Positions 1 to 8,568 of a stretch of DNA of 64,000 bases are shown here, in pieces. Made by a program: the position numbers and the translations under genes. Source of the DNA: Streptomyces xylophagus (lineage in GTDB: Bacteria > Actinomycetota > Actinomycetes > Streptomycetales > Streptomycetaceae). The stretch lies in NCBI RefSeq assembly GCF_000716435.1, contig NZ_JNWO01000004.1, forward strand, positions 62,001 through 126,000, given 5' to 3'. The notes beneath the pieces were generated by a model. That model made no database searches, was not told where the DNA came from, and saw only the letters and a list, made by a program, of their open reading frames with translations. The first letter of the stretch is position 1; every line of letters starts with the position of its first letter.

Positions 1-106
1 GCAGCGGACGCATCGCTCGCTGCATCCCCCACTTGCCTCAGCCATGCTGCCGGCACGTCGACCGGAGCAAGCCGCGGCGGCCTGCCCGTGACGAGGTGCC
101 GGAGTT

Positions 107-126
107 CTCAGCTTGGGAAGCTGCGG
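107..126. repeat. tRNA-Gly(CCC)-like 20-nt repeat, copy 1
   Basis: The sequence reads CTCAGCTTGGGAAGCTGCGG. Its 14-nt core AGCTTGGGAAGCTG recurs at 1768-1781, and 18 of 20 positions match copy 2. On the minus strand the core reads CAGCTTCCCAAGCT, which resembles the anticodon arm of bacterial tRNA-Gly(CCC), a common target of tyrosine integrases. No tRNA body flanks it, so it would be an attachment-site remnant rather than a tRNA gene. This is inference. Confidence 0.45.
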
Positions 127-197
127 GTATTTGTGACTGGCTCCGAGGCTGACCTACGCGAACGGCTGAGGCGCGGCATCGTCGGACACGGCTGCAT

Positions 198-488
198 TCA
201 CCGTGATTCCCCGTTGTACTCCGCTTGATCTGGTGCGCTTGTTCTACAACCGATGTCCGGCGCGGTGCTGGGGGACGCCTGTGACTCAGTCGCCAGCCGG
301 CCTCGGCGTTGGCGCCAGCGCTCCGACAGCTCCCCGGTCGCGATGGAGGCGGCGGCCATTCCGGCACACGTTGTCCAGCTCTTGAGGTCGCTGATGACCA
401 GGCCGAAGAGACGGAACGCGACCGTTGCCAGACCCCACCAGACGGCAAACCAGGCTGCCGCGCCGATCCATCTGCCTCTGTCGTTCAC
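198..488 (-). CDS. small hypothetical membrane protein
   Basis: This is a 96-aa reading frame starting at GTG. Residues 7-31 are strongly hydrophobic and Trp-rich (WIGAAAWFAVWWGLATVAF), and a second weaker hydrophobic stretch lies at about 38-50. A charged Arg-rich segment (RWRQRRGR) follows, and the C-terminus is polar. This looks like one or two membrane helices with a cytoplasmic tail. No family is recognised and no clear ribosome-binding site precedes the start. Competing reading frames overlap on both strands, so this is called real mainly because of the coherent helix-then-basic pattern. Confidence 0.4.
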   Translation of the reverse strand: MNDRGRWIGAAAWFAVWWGLATVAFRLFGLVISDLKSWTTCAGMAAASIATGELSERWRQRRGRLATESQASPSTAPDIGCRTSAPDQAEYNGESR

Positions 489-687
489 GGGCCAAAGGTA
501 GCTGGCATGTACTGGACCAATCGATGCGTGTCCGGGTTGGGCGCTGCCGGTTGGTGGGGTTGCTGTACTTCGTTGCTGTACAGCAGGATCGAACGATGTC
601 CCGATCAGCAGGCGCGCACACTGCTGACCCGTGCCCTCGGTGCCGCGTTGAGGCTGTTCGCCCAGGCAACCCGATGACTGTTGGGGG

Positions 688-903
688 ATGCGATGTGGTC
701 GGCTACCTCTGCGATCACTGTGCGCACGTGTGGACTCGGCCGTTGAGGAAGACCTGGACGTCTACGACACCGTCAAGGTGGACCTCTCTAACGCCACGCT
801 CTACGGCACGGTCTGGCAGGTGGACGCCGATCGCGTCCAGGTGCGTGGTGCGGGCGGTGATTGGCTGCGGTGGGTCGAGCACTGGAGAGTGATCGTCTAC
901 TGA
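688..903 (+). CDS. small hypothetical protein
   Basis: This is a 71-aa reading frame. The part from about residue 15 onward (VDSAVEEDLDVYDTVKVDLSNA...) is acidic, has GC-rich third positions and ends in an aromatic-rich tail (WLRWVEHWRVIVY). It reads like a compact beta-rich domain. The true start may be the internal GTG near 730, since the first residues are Arg/Cys-rich and less convincing. No family is recognised and neighbours give no functional clue. Confidence 0.35.
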   Translation: MRCGRLPLRSLCARVDSAVEEDLDVYDTVKVDLSNATLYGTVWQVDADRVQVRGAGGDWLRWVEHWRVIVY

Positions 904-1213
904 AGCCCCTTCCCGCGTGTGCTCAATGGGTCGCCGGGACGCGGGAATCACTGGGCTTGCCGACGCCGGCTGCGTACCGAATGGCTGGCGTACTCCGGGG
1001 GTACGTCGTGCACTCTTTCCAACTGTGGTGGTGGGATGGCGGGTTGGGTGCAGAGGCGTTCACCTGCGTTCAGGGGCGGTCCAGCCCTGGGGCAGGTTCG
1101 ACGCGCGGTCTCACATGAACGGCCGTGAACCAGGCTGAATGAGACGGAAACTGAGACGGGCTGTGTTGTTCTGACCTGGCCCCTTCGGGCCAAGGAAGCT
1201 CTACGGTGCGTCC

Positions 1214-1684
1214 ATGTTGACGACACTCGGGGCGACCCTCCTGGGAGCCTTCATAGCCACTGGCACTTCCCTGCTCGTCGAATCTCGCCGCGACAGGCGT
1301 ACTGCTGTTGCCGAGTGGCGGCAAGCCCGCCGTGAACTGTACGGAGCGTTCCTCAGCGCCCTCACTAAAGCGCGAGGTGAGCTATGGACGATCAGCCGAG
1401 ACGATCAACTGCCGAGCGAGGAACGTGCCACGGCTGCTCGGGCGATCTTTGCCGGATGCTACGAGCAGCGCTATCAACTTGAGGTCTTCGCGCCCAGTGG
1501 CGTCGTCACGCCGGCACTGGACTACTTTCGCAGCGTGCGGCGACTCCGTGACGCTGTCGGTCAAGGGCTCCGTTGGGACGATGCGGCACGCCCTGCGCAT
1601 GACGATGACGTGGTCCAGGGCCTTCATGCGACTCGGGATGCGATGCGTGTGGACATGAGGACCGATGTGATGCGTACGGAGTGA
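1214..1684 (+). CDS. hypothetical protein with N-terminal membrane anchor
   Basis: The protein has 156 aa. Residues 2-22 (LTTLGATLLGAFIATGTSLLV) form one membrane segment, followed by a basic stop-transfer stretch (ESRRDRR) and a helical, charged cytoplasmic domain. Membrane-anchored helical proteins of this plan are common hypothetical genes in Streptomyces accessory DNA, and no catalytic motif is visible. An AAGGAAG purine run lies about 18 nt before the ATG, which is rather far. It stands alone, 84 nt before the second tRNA-Gly-like repeat. Confidence 0.55.
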   Translation: MLTTLGATLLGAFIATGTSLLVESRRDRRTAVAEWRQARRELYGAFLSALTKARGELWTISRDDQLPSEERATAARAIFAGCYEQRYQLEVFAPSGVVTPALDYFRSVRRLRDAVGQGLRWDDAARPAHDDDVVQGLHATRDAMRVDMRTDVMRTE

Positions 1685-1764
1685 GCTCCTACGCCCGCGA
1701 CCCGCTGGCGGGTAGAGCGCGCGGCTTCCTGCCTGTCGGTTGACGAGTCCGGTTTCCGGAAGAC

Positions 1765-1784
1765 CTGAGCTTGGGAAGCTGAGG
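1765..1784. repeat. tRNA-Gly(CCC)-like 20-nt repeat, copy 2
   Basis: The sequence reads CTGAGCTTGGGAAGCTGAGG. It is the second copy of the motif at 107-126 and lies in the same orientation. On the minus strand its right side reads AAGCTCAG, which extends the resemblance to the tRNA-Gly(CCC) anticodon arm. The two copies bracket about 1.64 kb containing three small hypothetical genes. Confidence 0.45.
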
Positions 1785-2212
1785 TGATCTAGGGATCACT
1801 GTGGTGCTGGCCTGCGGCGGAGCGGTGTCAGGCACTTGGTTGGCACTTGACTGGTTCCCTGGAGTTCGCCGCGGTTCCCTGCACGATCTGGCATGAGCCT
1901 GGCACGCGTAGTTTGAGGCCCGAACTGCGAAAGGGACTGTCGCGGTACCGCTGGCTGCTGGGGTATCCAGGCAGCGTAGCCGCCTTGGAGGGGCCGTCTG
2001 AACCTCAGCCGACGAAAGCCAGCCACGATGGCGGGTTCGTCGAGGGGGCAGACGCGCGTGTGCCTCGATGCCGCCCCGCCGGTCTTAGCCACGTTGCCTG
2101 GTGACACATCCACCGGAGTAAGAGGCGGCGGGGGAGACATGGTACGAGGATGGAGGCCGCCACTCCATCGTCTCGAAGGGAGGGACTCACTCCATGCACC
2201 TCAGCACAACAC

Positions 2213-2235
2213 CCTCCGAAGGACGCATTCGGAGG
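2213..2235. terminator. hairpin upstream of the toxin-antitoxin cassette
   Basis: A perfect 8-bp stem, CCTCCGAA / TTCGGAGG, closes a 7-nt loop. No T-run follows. It may act as a transcription stop protecting the cassette at 2343. Together with the next hairpin it insulates the cassette promoter from upstream transcription. Confidence 0.35.
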
Positions 2236-2258
2236 TCTAGGCGGAGCCCTGCATCTTT

Positions 2259-2285
2259 GAGTCGTTGCGCCTTGTGCAGCGACTC
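2259..2285. terminator. second hairpin before the toxin-antitoxin promoter
   Basis: Arms GAGTCGTTGC and GCAGCGACTC form a 10-bp stem with one G-T pair and a 7-nt loop. It lies directly upstream of the presumed promoter at 2308-2315. It could be a factor-independent stop or an element that folds in the RNA entering the cassette. Confidence 0.35.
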
Positions 2286-2307
2286 ACTGGCAATCTGCCC
2301 GGAAGTC

Positions 2308-2320
2308 TGTACAGTGGTAC
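2308..2320 (+). promoter_or_regulatory. YefM-type operator and -10 region
   Basis: TGTACA (2308-2313) is followed at 2317-2320 by a second GTAC core. Paired TGTACA-type palindromes are the known operator core of yefM-yoeB operons, where the antitoxin autorepresses. TACAGT (2310-2315) overlaps the operator and fits a -10 box. The ribosome-binding site AAGGAGAGG (2329-2337) and the ATG at 2343 follow. Confidence 0.5.
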
Positions 2321-2342
2321 TACGACCAAGGAGAGGACCAGC

Positions 2343-2579
2343 ATGGAAGCTGCACCGCTGACAGATGCCCGTGACCGCCTGAGTGAGATCGTGGACAGCG
2401 TTGCCGCCACAGGGGAAGCTTTCATGATCACGAAGCATGGCAAGCCAAGCGCCGTGATGTTGGGTGCGGATGAATATGAATCGTTGATCGAGACGCTAAA
2501 CATCCTTTCTGACGCTGAAACGATGGACGCCATTAATGAGGCGCGTCGTGAAGCTGATGAGCTGGCGGGGCAGGGATAG
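2343..2579 (+). CDS. Phd/YefM family antitoxin
   Basis: This 78-aa protein is the antitoxin of a type II toxin-antitoxin pair. It would bind and neutralise the downstream RelE-like toxin and repress its own promoter. The N-terminal Phd/YefM fold is visible: PLTDARDRLSEIVDSVAATGEAFMITKHGKPSAVM, then LGADEYESLIETL, the usual antitoxin signature. The acidic, helical C-terminus (NEARREADELAGQG) is the toxin-binding tail. The ATG at 2343 is chosen over upstream starts because AAGGAGAGG lies just before it and the protein then begins exactly at the family's N-terminus. The toxin starts 2 nt after the stop. Codon use is less GC-biased than in most of the window. Confidence 0.88.
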   Translation: MEAAPLTDARDRLSEIVDSVAATGEAFMITKHGKPSAVMLGADEYESLIETLNILSDAETMDAINEARREADELAGQG

Positions 2580-2581
2580 AA

Positions 2582-2827
2582 GTGTCAACGATCAGCCGAC
2601 GTGCGCAAAAAGACCTTGATGGTCTTCCGGACCCTCTTCGCCAGAAGGCATTCAATATCATTAACAGGCTAGACTCTGAGCCCGGCCTGGGGAAGAAATT
2701 GTTGGGGCCTCTGGCGGGTATCAGGTCTGCACGACTCGGAAGGTCGCACCGCATTTTGTATCAGGTTCAAGATTCCGGGCTCGCCTTTGTTTTGACTGTC
2801 TCTCAGCGTCGGGACGCTTACCGGTGA
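2582..2827 (+). CDS. RelE/ParE family toxin
   Basis: This 81-aa protein is the toxin partner of the gene just upstream. RelE-fold toxins of YefM pairs are ribosome-dependent mRNA endonucleases. The family pattern is visible: the N-terminal helices (RRAQKDLDGLPDPLRQKAFNIINRL), then GKKLLGPLAGIRSARLG, RSHRILYQV and a C-terminal RRDAYR that corresponds to the basic, catalytic tail. It starts at GTG, 2 nt after the antitoxin stop, and its own stop overlaps the GTG of the next gene (GTGA), so all three genes are probably made from one message with coupled translation. Confidence 0.87.
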   Translation: MSTISRRAQKDLDGLPDPLRQKAFNIINRLDSEPGLGKKLLGPLAGIRSARLGRSHRILYQVQDSGLAFVLTVSQRRDAYR

Positions 2828-4368
2828 CAAAAGCAGAATTGCCGAATGAAGGGCCCGAGAGGGAAATATTTCTCCGGGCTCTTCGTCGTTTTAGTGATTC
2901 CTGTCAGCCGCCTAACCTCATCGCAGATTGCCCTTTCTCTATAGATGTACCAGAGGGGGGCAGGGGCTGCGGCGAAGAGTGCATTGACTTGCTTGAGGTG
3001 TATGGAAGTCCGCTGGCTGAAGACTCGGTCGAGTTTGGCGCTGGAATGTCTGTAGCTCCTATGAGGAGTCCGGGTGCCCACAGCGGGGAAGCGGTTGCTG
3101 GCGTCCGCCTATTTGATGCTGCGGAGATATATCTCCGGGATCGGGAGAACTCGAATATCGAGGAGTGGCACATCACCTCCTTGATTATGCAATTGCGTGA
3201 GCAGTTTATACCCAGCCCTGAGGCTACGCTGCTCGTGGAACGAGAAGATCGCTGCTTGGCGCTCTGCCGGGAAATTGCCAGGCGGGGGCTATCTCCTGAG
3301 GGGATTGTTAGGTACGGATTTAGGGATTCCTTCGTTTACAACATGGCGCTTGCGGTAACGATGCCTGCGATCATGTCTTTGGATGAGAGCCAGGAGGGAG
3401 AGCGGAGTCAACTCCCGGTGTCCCCTCCTGGCTGGGGCGATCTCGTGGATGCCTTGGCGGCAGACGCATCAACACTGGGTCTCAGCTATCCCTCGGATGA
3501 GAGCCCCCGCAGGCTGGCTCGATTCAGAATGAGTGTGGCCCTTACTAACGAATTCATTCAAAGGATGCAAGCTTGGTTGAATTCTGCAAGTTTGGTCTCG
3601 CTTCTTGGGTGGCATGCACCTTCGATCGGTGAATTCCTAGGAGCTGAAACCTCGCGAGCTGCCCCAGAAGACAGGGGGACGCGTGACGTGCAGCGATGGA
3701 TAGTAGATCGTTACACTAACACCTATCTATCTGACTGGGGCCTCAAGTCTCTTCAGCTAGAATGGCTATACAAAAAGGGGCAACGAGAGGCGCCTTGCTC
3801 ACGAAAGCAAATGGCGGAGCGTTACATTCGCGATCTGGATCTTGCCTATGCGCTTTCGGATGTTTCGTGCAAGCGTGATCCGGCAGATGAGACGTCGGTG
3901 GCGCTCAACTCCATGGCCACTGAGTTGGTGTTGGCTGGCCGGGTAGCGTCGGCTGCCGAGTTGCTGGAAATGGCAGTTCGCAAGGATCCTCATAATCCGA
4001 GTCTATTGAATTCCCTGGGATTCTGTCTCGTGCCGCAAGATCCAAAGAGAGCGCTGGTTGATTTGGAGCGCGCATATGAGCTGGGGTTCACTGCGACCAT
4101 GAACCTCTGTAACCGGCTTTATGCTCTACTGCGACTAGGGAAATATGCGAGCGTATTGGAGTTGGCGGATAGGGCGGTCGCAGAGTGGGGTGAGCTTGAC
4201 CAAGGAAGGCTCATACTTTGGGACTTTATGGCTTCATCTCCAGTTGTTAAACGTTCCGCCTGTCCGCGTTGCTATGTGAGGGATATAGCGCTCTACGTGG
4301 CGAATAACTACGGAGATGACGCCTCTCGTAGGCGCTGGCGTGACTTTGCCAAGGGTCACAAGGCCTGA
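2824..4368 (+). CDS. unrecognised TPR protein coupled to the toxin-antitoxin pair
   Basis: This is a 514-aa protein that I do not recognise. Its GTG start overlaps the toxin stop by 4 nt, so it is translationally coupled to the toxin. The N-terminal about 350 residues are mixed and acidic with no motif I can name. Residues about 358-470 form tetratricopeptide-like helical pairs (VALNSMATELVLAGRVASAAELLEMAVRKDPHNPSLL...; KRALVDLERAYELGFT; GKYASVLELADRAVAEWGEL). A CPRC pair lies near the C-terminus. Codon use is much richer in A/T than the neighbouring genes (many ATA, TTT, GAT, AAT codons), which suggests recent transfer with the toxin pair. No signal peptide or membrane helix is seen. A role as a third component or a defence effector is possible but not shown. 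Confidence 0.8.
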   Translation: MTKAELPNEGPEREIFLRALRRFSDSCQPPNLIADCPFSIDVPEGGRGCGEECIDLLEVYGSPLAEDSVEFGAGMSVAPMRSPGAHSGEAVAGVRLFDAAEIYLRDRENSNIEEWHITSLIMQLREQFIPSPEATLLVEREDRCLALCREIARRGLSPEGIVRYGFRDSFVYNMALAVTMPAIMSLDESQEGERSQLPVSPPGWGDLVDALAADASTLGLSYPSDESPRRLARFRMSVALTNEFIQRMQAWLNSASLVSLLGWHAPSIGEFLGAETSRAAPEDRGTRDVQRWIVDRYTNTYLSDWGLKSLQLEWLYKKGQREAPCSRKQMAERYIRDLDLAYALSDVSCKRDPADETSVALNSMATELVLAGRVASAAELLEMAVRKDPHNPSLLNSLGFCLVPQDPKRALVDLERAYELGFTATMNLCNRLYALLRLGKYASVLELADRAVAEWGELDQGRLILWDFMASSPVVKRSACPRCYVRDIALYVANNYGDDASRRRWRDFAKGHKA

Positions 4369-4682
4369 TCGGGGTCATTCGGATTTCTTGCTGCGCGGCA
4401 CGGGCGCCGGCTGGGCTGGAGCGGGGGGAGACAGGAGCGCAGGCCCGGCCGGGGGCCGTGCCGCGCGCGGGGAGCGGAGCGAGCCGCCTTGAACCAGTAG
4501 AGAAAGTTGTAACTCAGTAGGTCGTATGGGGCCGTTGTGGTCGCCCGGAGTTGGCGCTGATGCGAGTCACCCAAGGCGTCCGGTACGAGAGCACTGGGGC
4601 ACTCCCGTCTGCAGAGGCGGCGGGAGAGGACGAAACGAGTAGACAGTCGCCGGCGCCATTTGAAGTGGTCAGCGGCGCCTGG
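4369..4682. other. intergenic interval, no feature recognised
   Basis: These 314 bases hold no convincing gene. The left half is very GC-rich and low in complexity, and base composition jumps abruptly from the A/T-rich TPR gene to this GC-rich stretch at about 4380. That jump may mark the edge of the acquired cassette. Confidence 0.4.
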
Positions 4683-5060
4683 TCACACCCGTTGTACATA
4701 TGCGGCTCGCCACTCCGGTGACGGGTCCGATCCCAGCTCTGTCCAGTACTCACGGCCATCAACGATCGTCCCGCCCCGAACCGTCCAGAACGACACCACG
4801 CGGTGGACCCCCATCGCATCGTGAGGGACTTCCACCTCGGAGACCACCACCTCGCCGTCCGCCACGATCCGCAGGACTTTGATGGCCCACCCTTCCGGAT
4901 ACTCCGCGTTGATCCTCACGAAGTTCCCGCGGCCCTTGATGCGCTCGCGGCTGACTGGCCACTCCACCACCAGGTCCTCGGCCAACAGCTCGCCAAGCCC
5001 CTTCCAGTCCCGGGCCTGCATGCGATCCCAAAATGCCTCAACAGTCTTCGACGGTTCCAT
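4683..5060 (-). CDS. SnoaL-like / NTF2-fold protein
   Basis: The 125-aa protein has the SnoaL/NTF2-like pattern: an N-terminal helix pair (KTVEAFWDRMQARDWKGLGELLAEDLVVEWPVS), then curved sheet strands with a central VVSEVEVPHDAMGVHRVVSFWTVRGGTIVDGREYWTELG. Such small cone-shaped domains act as cyclases, isomerases or ligand binders; no specific reaction can be assigned. The ATG giving MEPSKTVEAF is chosen because the family begins there; the longer upstream frame is Arg-rich and not protein-like. It stands alone and reads away from the toxin cassette. Confidence 0.75.
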   Translation of the reverse strand: MEPSKTVEAFWDRMQARDWKGLGELLAEDLVVEWPVSRERIKGRGNFVRINAEYPEGWAIKVLRIVADGEVVVSEVEVPHDAMGVHRVVSFWTVRGGTIVDGREYWTELGSDPSPEWRAAYVQRV

Positions 5061-5245
5061 AAATGCATCCTGGCAGGCCCCACTGACACGCTCCGCGCCG
5101 TGATGCCCGGTGGCGTATTGCCGGCCGAAGATCCGCCAGGCGAACCCCTTCAAGGAGTGGCGTGGGGTTTGAAGTCGTGCGCGCACGAGGGAAGTTCGGT
5201 GCCGTGGCGGTGTGCGAGCGGCAGGAAGGTCACGGGGCTTACGGT

Positions 5246-5533
5246 TCAGGTGATGAGTGTGCGGGCGTGGGTGACGGACACAGTCCAGGGCGCGCGGCGC
5301 AACAGGGCCCGTCGGGTGTTGACGCGGTGGTCGTAGAGCCGTTCCCATGCCTCCTGGGAGGCGTCGGAGTCGAGTTCCGGTGAGATGGTGCGCAGGATCT
5401 CGGAGACCCAGTTGTTCGCCTCGGTCTCTGTGCGCGCGTCGTAGGAGCCGAAGAGCGTTGGCGGCCGGCAGTCGTCCAAGTGCCGGGTCCAGCACTCGCA
5501 CCAAAAGCCTGGGCCGATCGTCGTGCTCAGCAC
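5246..5533 (-). CDS. hypothetical protein, coupled to ATPase-like regulator
   Basis: The 95-aa protein starts at GTG, which overlaps the end of the upstream ATPase-domain gene by 7 nt, so the two are translationally coupled. The sequence is polar and Trp-rich, with no signal peptide or membrane helix. Small uncharacterised genes commonly follow HATPase_c_2 regulators in Streptomyces. No function is recognised. Confidence 0.6.
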   Translation of the reverse strand: MLSTTIGPGFWCECWTRHLDDCRPPTLFGSYDARTETEANNWVSEILRTISPELDSDASQEAWERLYDHRVNTRRALLRRAPWTVSVTHARTLIT

Positions 5534-5988
5534 GGGTGCCCTCCTCGTCGTACGTCCGTGAAGAGCTCCGCGGTGACTGTGTGACCGCAGTCGCTGTCAT
5601 GCACCACGACCCGGCGCGCGATCGCGCTGACCATCCCCAGCCCCCGACCGTGCTCCGCCTCCTGGTCCTGGTGCTCGACCTTCGGAGCCGTACCAGCACC
5701 CCCTCCATCCGTCGCCGACAACGCCACCACCTGCGACGACGCCGCAAGCGACAGATGGAAGCTGCCGGCCTCCCGCGCGCTCGCCGTGTGCAGGATCGCG
5801 TTCGCGCTCAGCTCGCTCACGATCAGCTCGGCGTCCTCGGCCAACGGCGACCCGCGCAGGATGTCGCACGTCGTCGTCTGGCGGCCATCGAGGCACGCGC
5901 GCACGGCCACCGAGGAGACGCTGCCTCGGCCCAGCAGGCGCTCAACGCCTCTCGCCAGGAAGGGCGTGGACACATCGACGACCTGCAC
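5527..5988 (-). CDS. HATPase_c_2 ATP-binding protein (RsbW/SpoIIAB-like)
   Basis: The 153-aa protein resembles the stand-alone GHKL ATPase domains that act as anti-sigma factors or protein kinases of sigma-factor switches. The N-box is visible as ELIVSELSANAILHT (around residues 54-68), and a glycine-rich G1/G2 region follows (GRGLGMVSAIARR). The start is uncertain: the first 30 residues do not match the family well and overlap a pseudogene on the other strand, so the N-terminus may be altered. It is transcribed with the 95-aa gene downstream. Confidence 0.68.
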   Translation of the reverse strand: MQVVDVSTPFLARGVERLLGRGSVSSVAVRACLDGRQTTTCDILRGSPLAEDAELIVSELSANAILHTASAREAGSFHLSLAASSQVVALSATDGGGAGTAPKVEHQDQEAEHGRGLGMVSAIARRVVVHDSDCGHTVTAELFTDVRRGGHPC

Positions 5989-6431
5989 GACGGCGTGGCG
6001 GGCGAGTTCGGCTTCCCCGCCGACCGACTGGCCATGTCCAACGCCTCGACCTGTCTACTGCTCGGCGACGGCGAACAGGCCGAGGCCGCTGCCCGCACTG
6101 CGCTCGACCTGGTGACCGGCAAGCCCGAAGCCCTACGCTCCGCACGCGTCGTGGGTGGGGCTGCCGCGGACCTGGCCGCGGCCCGGCTCCTGTGCGGTGA
6201 CCTCGACGGCGCCGCCGACGCTCTCGAACGCGTCTGGATCGTGCCCGGCGAGCAGCGCGCCACCGGTCTGTTGACCCGCACCGCGCGCGTCGCCGCGCAC
6301 TGACTGATGAGCGGTTCCGACAGGCGCCCCTCGCCGACGAAATGGGCGAGCGCCTGGAGCACTTCAGTCGCCTCGCCGCTCAGCACCAACTGGGTGTGGG
6401 GGCCGGCGCGGTGGCCGTTCTGGAGGGATGA
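5956..6431 (+). pseudogene. remnant of XRE/TPR-type regulator (C-terminal part)
   Basis: The frame HIDDLHDGVAGEFGFPADRLAMSNASTCLLLGD...LRSARVVGGAAADLAAARLLCGDLDGAADALERVW resembles the C-terminal TPR-like half of Streptomyces helix-turn-helix regulators. The DNA-binding N-terminus is absent. At about 6297-6303 the frame meets a TGA, but the adjacent frame continues with a matching tail (LTDERFRQAPLADEMGERLEHFSRLAA) to a TGA at 6429-6431. This suggests a single-base frameshift. The gene is therefore truncated and frameshifted. The family assignment is by pattern only. Confidence 0.5.
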
Positions 6432-6437
6432 GCCGAC

Positions 6438-7498
<1,061 letters not shown>

Positions 7499-7564
7499 AC
7501 CCAAGATCCTGCCCTCCCGTAGGACAAGGGAGAAGACAAGGGAGAAGAGGGGAAGCGGACGGCG

Positions 7565-7596
7565 AAGGCCCCGGAGAACGAGTCCTCCGGGGCCTT
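7565..7596. terminator. rho-independent-like terminator
   Basis: A perfect 11-bp stem, AAGGCCCCGGA / TCCGGGGCCTT, closes a 10-nt loop. It sits 45 nt after the stop of the secreted-protein gene at 7642 and before the dead epimerase. It would end leftward transcription of the secreted protein. Confidence 0.7.
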
Positions 7597-7641
7597 CGAC
7601 GAGGAGTGATTCGACGAGGAGTGCGAGGTGGGGACGGAAGG

Positions 7642-8187
7642 TCAGGAAACGGATGCGGTGCCGTTCAGTTCCCAGGTCTTGCCCGACTTCCCGTCACTCG
7701 CGATGTCGGGGTAGGCGTCGCCGTCCGCGGTCCAGGTCTTCTTCTTGGTCTTGACAAAGACCATGCCGTAGTCGTTCGTGAACGTCTTGGAACCCTTCTC
7801 CGAGCCGTTGATCTCGGAGCTGATGTCGCGGTCCTCGCAGATGTCGTAGCTGCAGTTCGTGACCTTGGTCGACCCGTGTTCAGCGCGCATGTGGATCGAG
7901 AAACTGTTGAAGCGCGTCCCACCGATGAAGCTGGACGTACCGTCCCAGGACGCCTTGCTGACCCAGGCGGTGTAGTGGCGGTAGCCGCTGCTGGTGCCGG
8001 TGTACTGGATGCAGATCTTGACGCTGACCTTCACGTCCGGCTTGCCGGGAAGGTCGAACGACTTGGTGCTGGTCTTGCACTGCGTGGTGGGCGCCGCCTG
8101 GGCGTTTCCAGCCGTGGCGACGGCTCCGCCGAAGAGCAGCGCACCGGTGGTCGCCGCGGTGGCCGCACGGCGTACGAGTGTGTTCAT
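7642..8187 (-). CDS. secreted hypothetical protein
   Basis: The 181-aa protein has a typical Sec signal peptide: basic MNTLVRRAATAAT, a hydrophobic core, and AQA-A cleavage near residue 32. The mature part is polar, with four cysteines (CKTSTKSF, KICIQY, NCSYDICED) that probably pair outside the cell, and many Lys/Thr/Ser. Reading frame start: ATG at 8185-8187 behind GGGGGAG; longer upstream frames lack a signal peptide at the N-terminus. No catalytic motif is seen. A terminator follows at 7565-7596. Confidence 0.8.
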   Translation of the reverse strand: MNTLVRRAATAATTGALLFGGAVATAGNAQAAPTTQCKTSTKSFDLPGKPDVKVSVKICIQYTGTSSGYRHYTAWVSKASWDGTSSFIGGTRFNSFSIHMRAEHGSTKVTNCSYDICEDRDISSEINGSEKGSKTFTNDYGMVFVKTKKKTWTADGDAYPDIASDGKSGKTWELNGTASVS

Positions 8188-8568
8188 GAAGACGATCTCC
8201 CCCTGGTTTCGTCGATCAACGTTTCCGCCGAGCCTCATGGGGCTCTGAGAGGCGAACCGGGTGTTTGCACGGTTGCCTCTCGGCGATACAGCCACGGGAC
8301 ATCAAGAGTGGGTGACACGTGTTTGTCCCGTCCTGGCCCATGATCGTAACCGGGGCGCCGGCCTGTTGAGCCTGAGGCGGCCGATGGCGGGTGATCTTTT
8401 ACTGATCTTCTACAACTCGGCCGATTCGCCAGGGGGGTGACGCCGAAGGCGGTGGATCGGCACCCGCATCAGAGAGGCCCAGGTCCCCGACCCGGGCCTC
8501 TCTGCGGAGCTTTCACGGGTAGAAGGACGGCGGCGTCACGGAACCCGCCTCCCTACGACCGCCCCCCC
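8188..8568. other. intergenic region between secreted protein and hydrolase
   Basis: No gene is seen in these 381 bases. They hold the upstream region of the secreted-protein gene on the right, including a GGGGGAG ribosome-binding site. A paired TGATCTT direct repeat lies at about 8390, and a terminator for the leftward hydrolase lies at 8471-8503. Confidence 0.5.
8471..8503. terminator. terminator after the alpha/beta hydrolase
   Basis: A perfect 10-bp stem, AGAGAGGCCC / GGGCCTCTCT, closes a 13-nt loop and lies 65 nt after the hydrolase stop at 8569. The same stem theme (GAGAGGCCCGGG) appears in the terminator at 31093. Confidence 0.65.

Larger units (their letters stand above)
1685..2342. 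other. gene-poor interval with repeat, hairpins and a promoter
   Basis: No convincing coding sequence is seen in these 658 bases: reading frames on both strands are short and lack coherent protein composition. The interval does hold the second tRNA-Gly-like repeat (1765-1784), two hairpins (2213-2235 and 2259-2285) and the operator/promoter of the toxin-antitoxin cassette (2308-2337). Confidence 0.5.

Noticed and set aside
107..126. A tRNA-Gly gene at the left repeat
   Set aside because: Only the anticodon-arm-like core is present. No acceptor, D or T arm sequences surround either copy.
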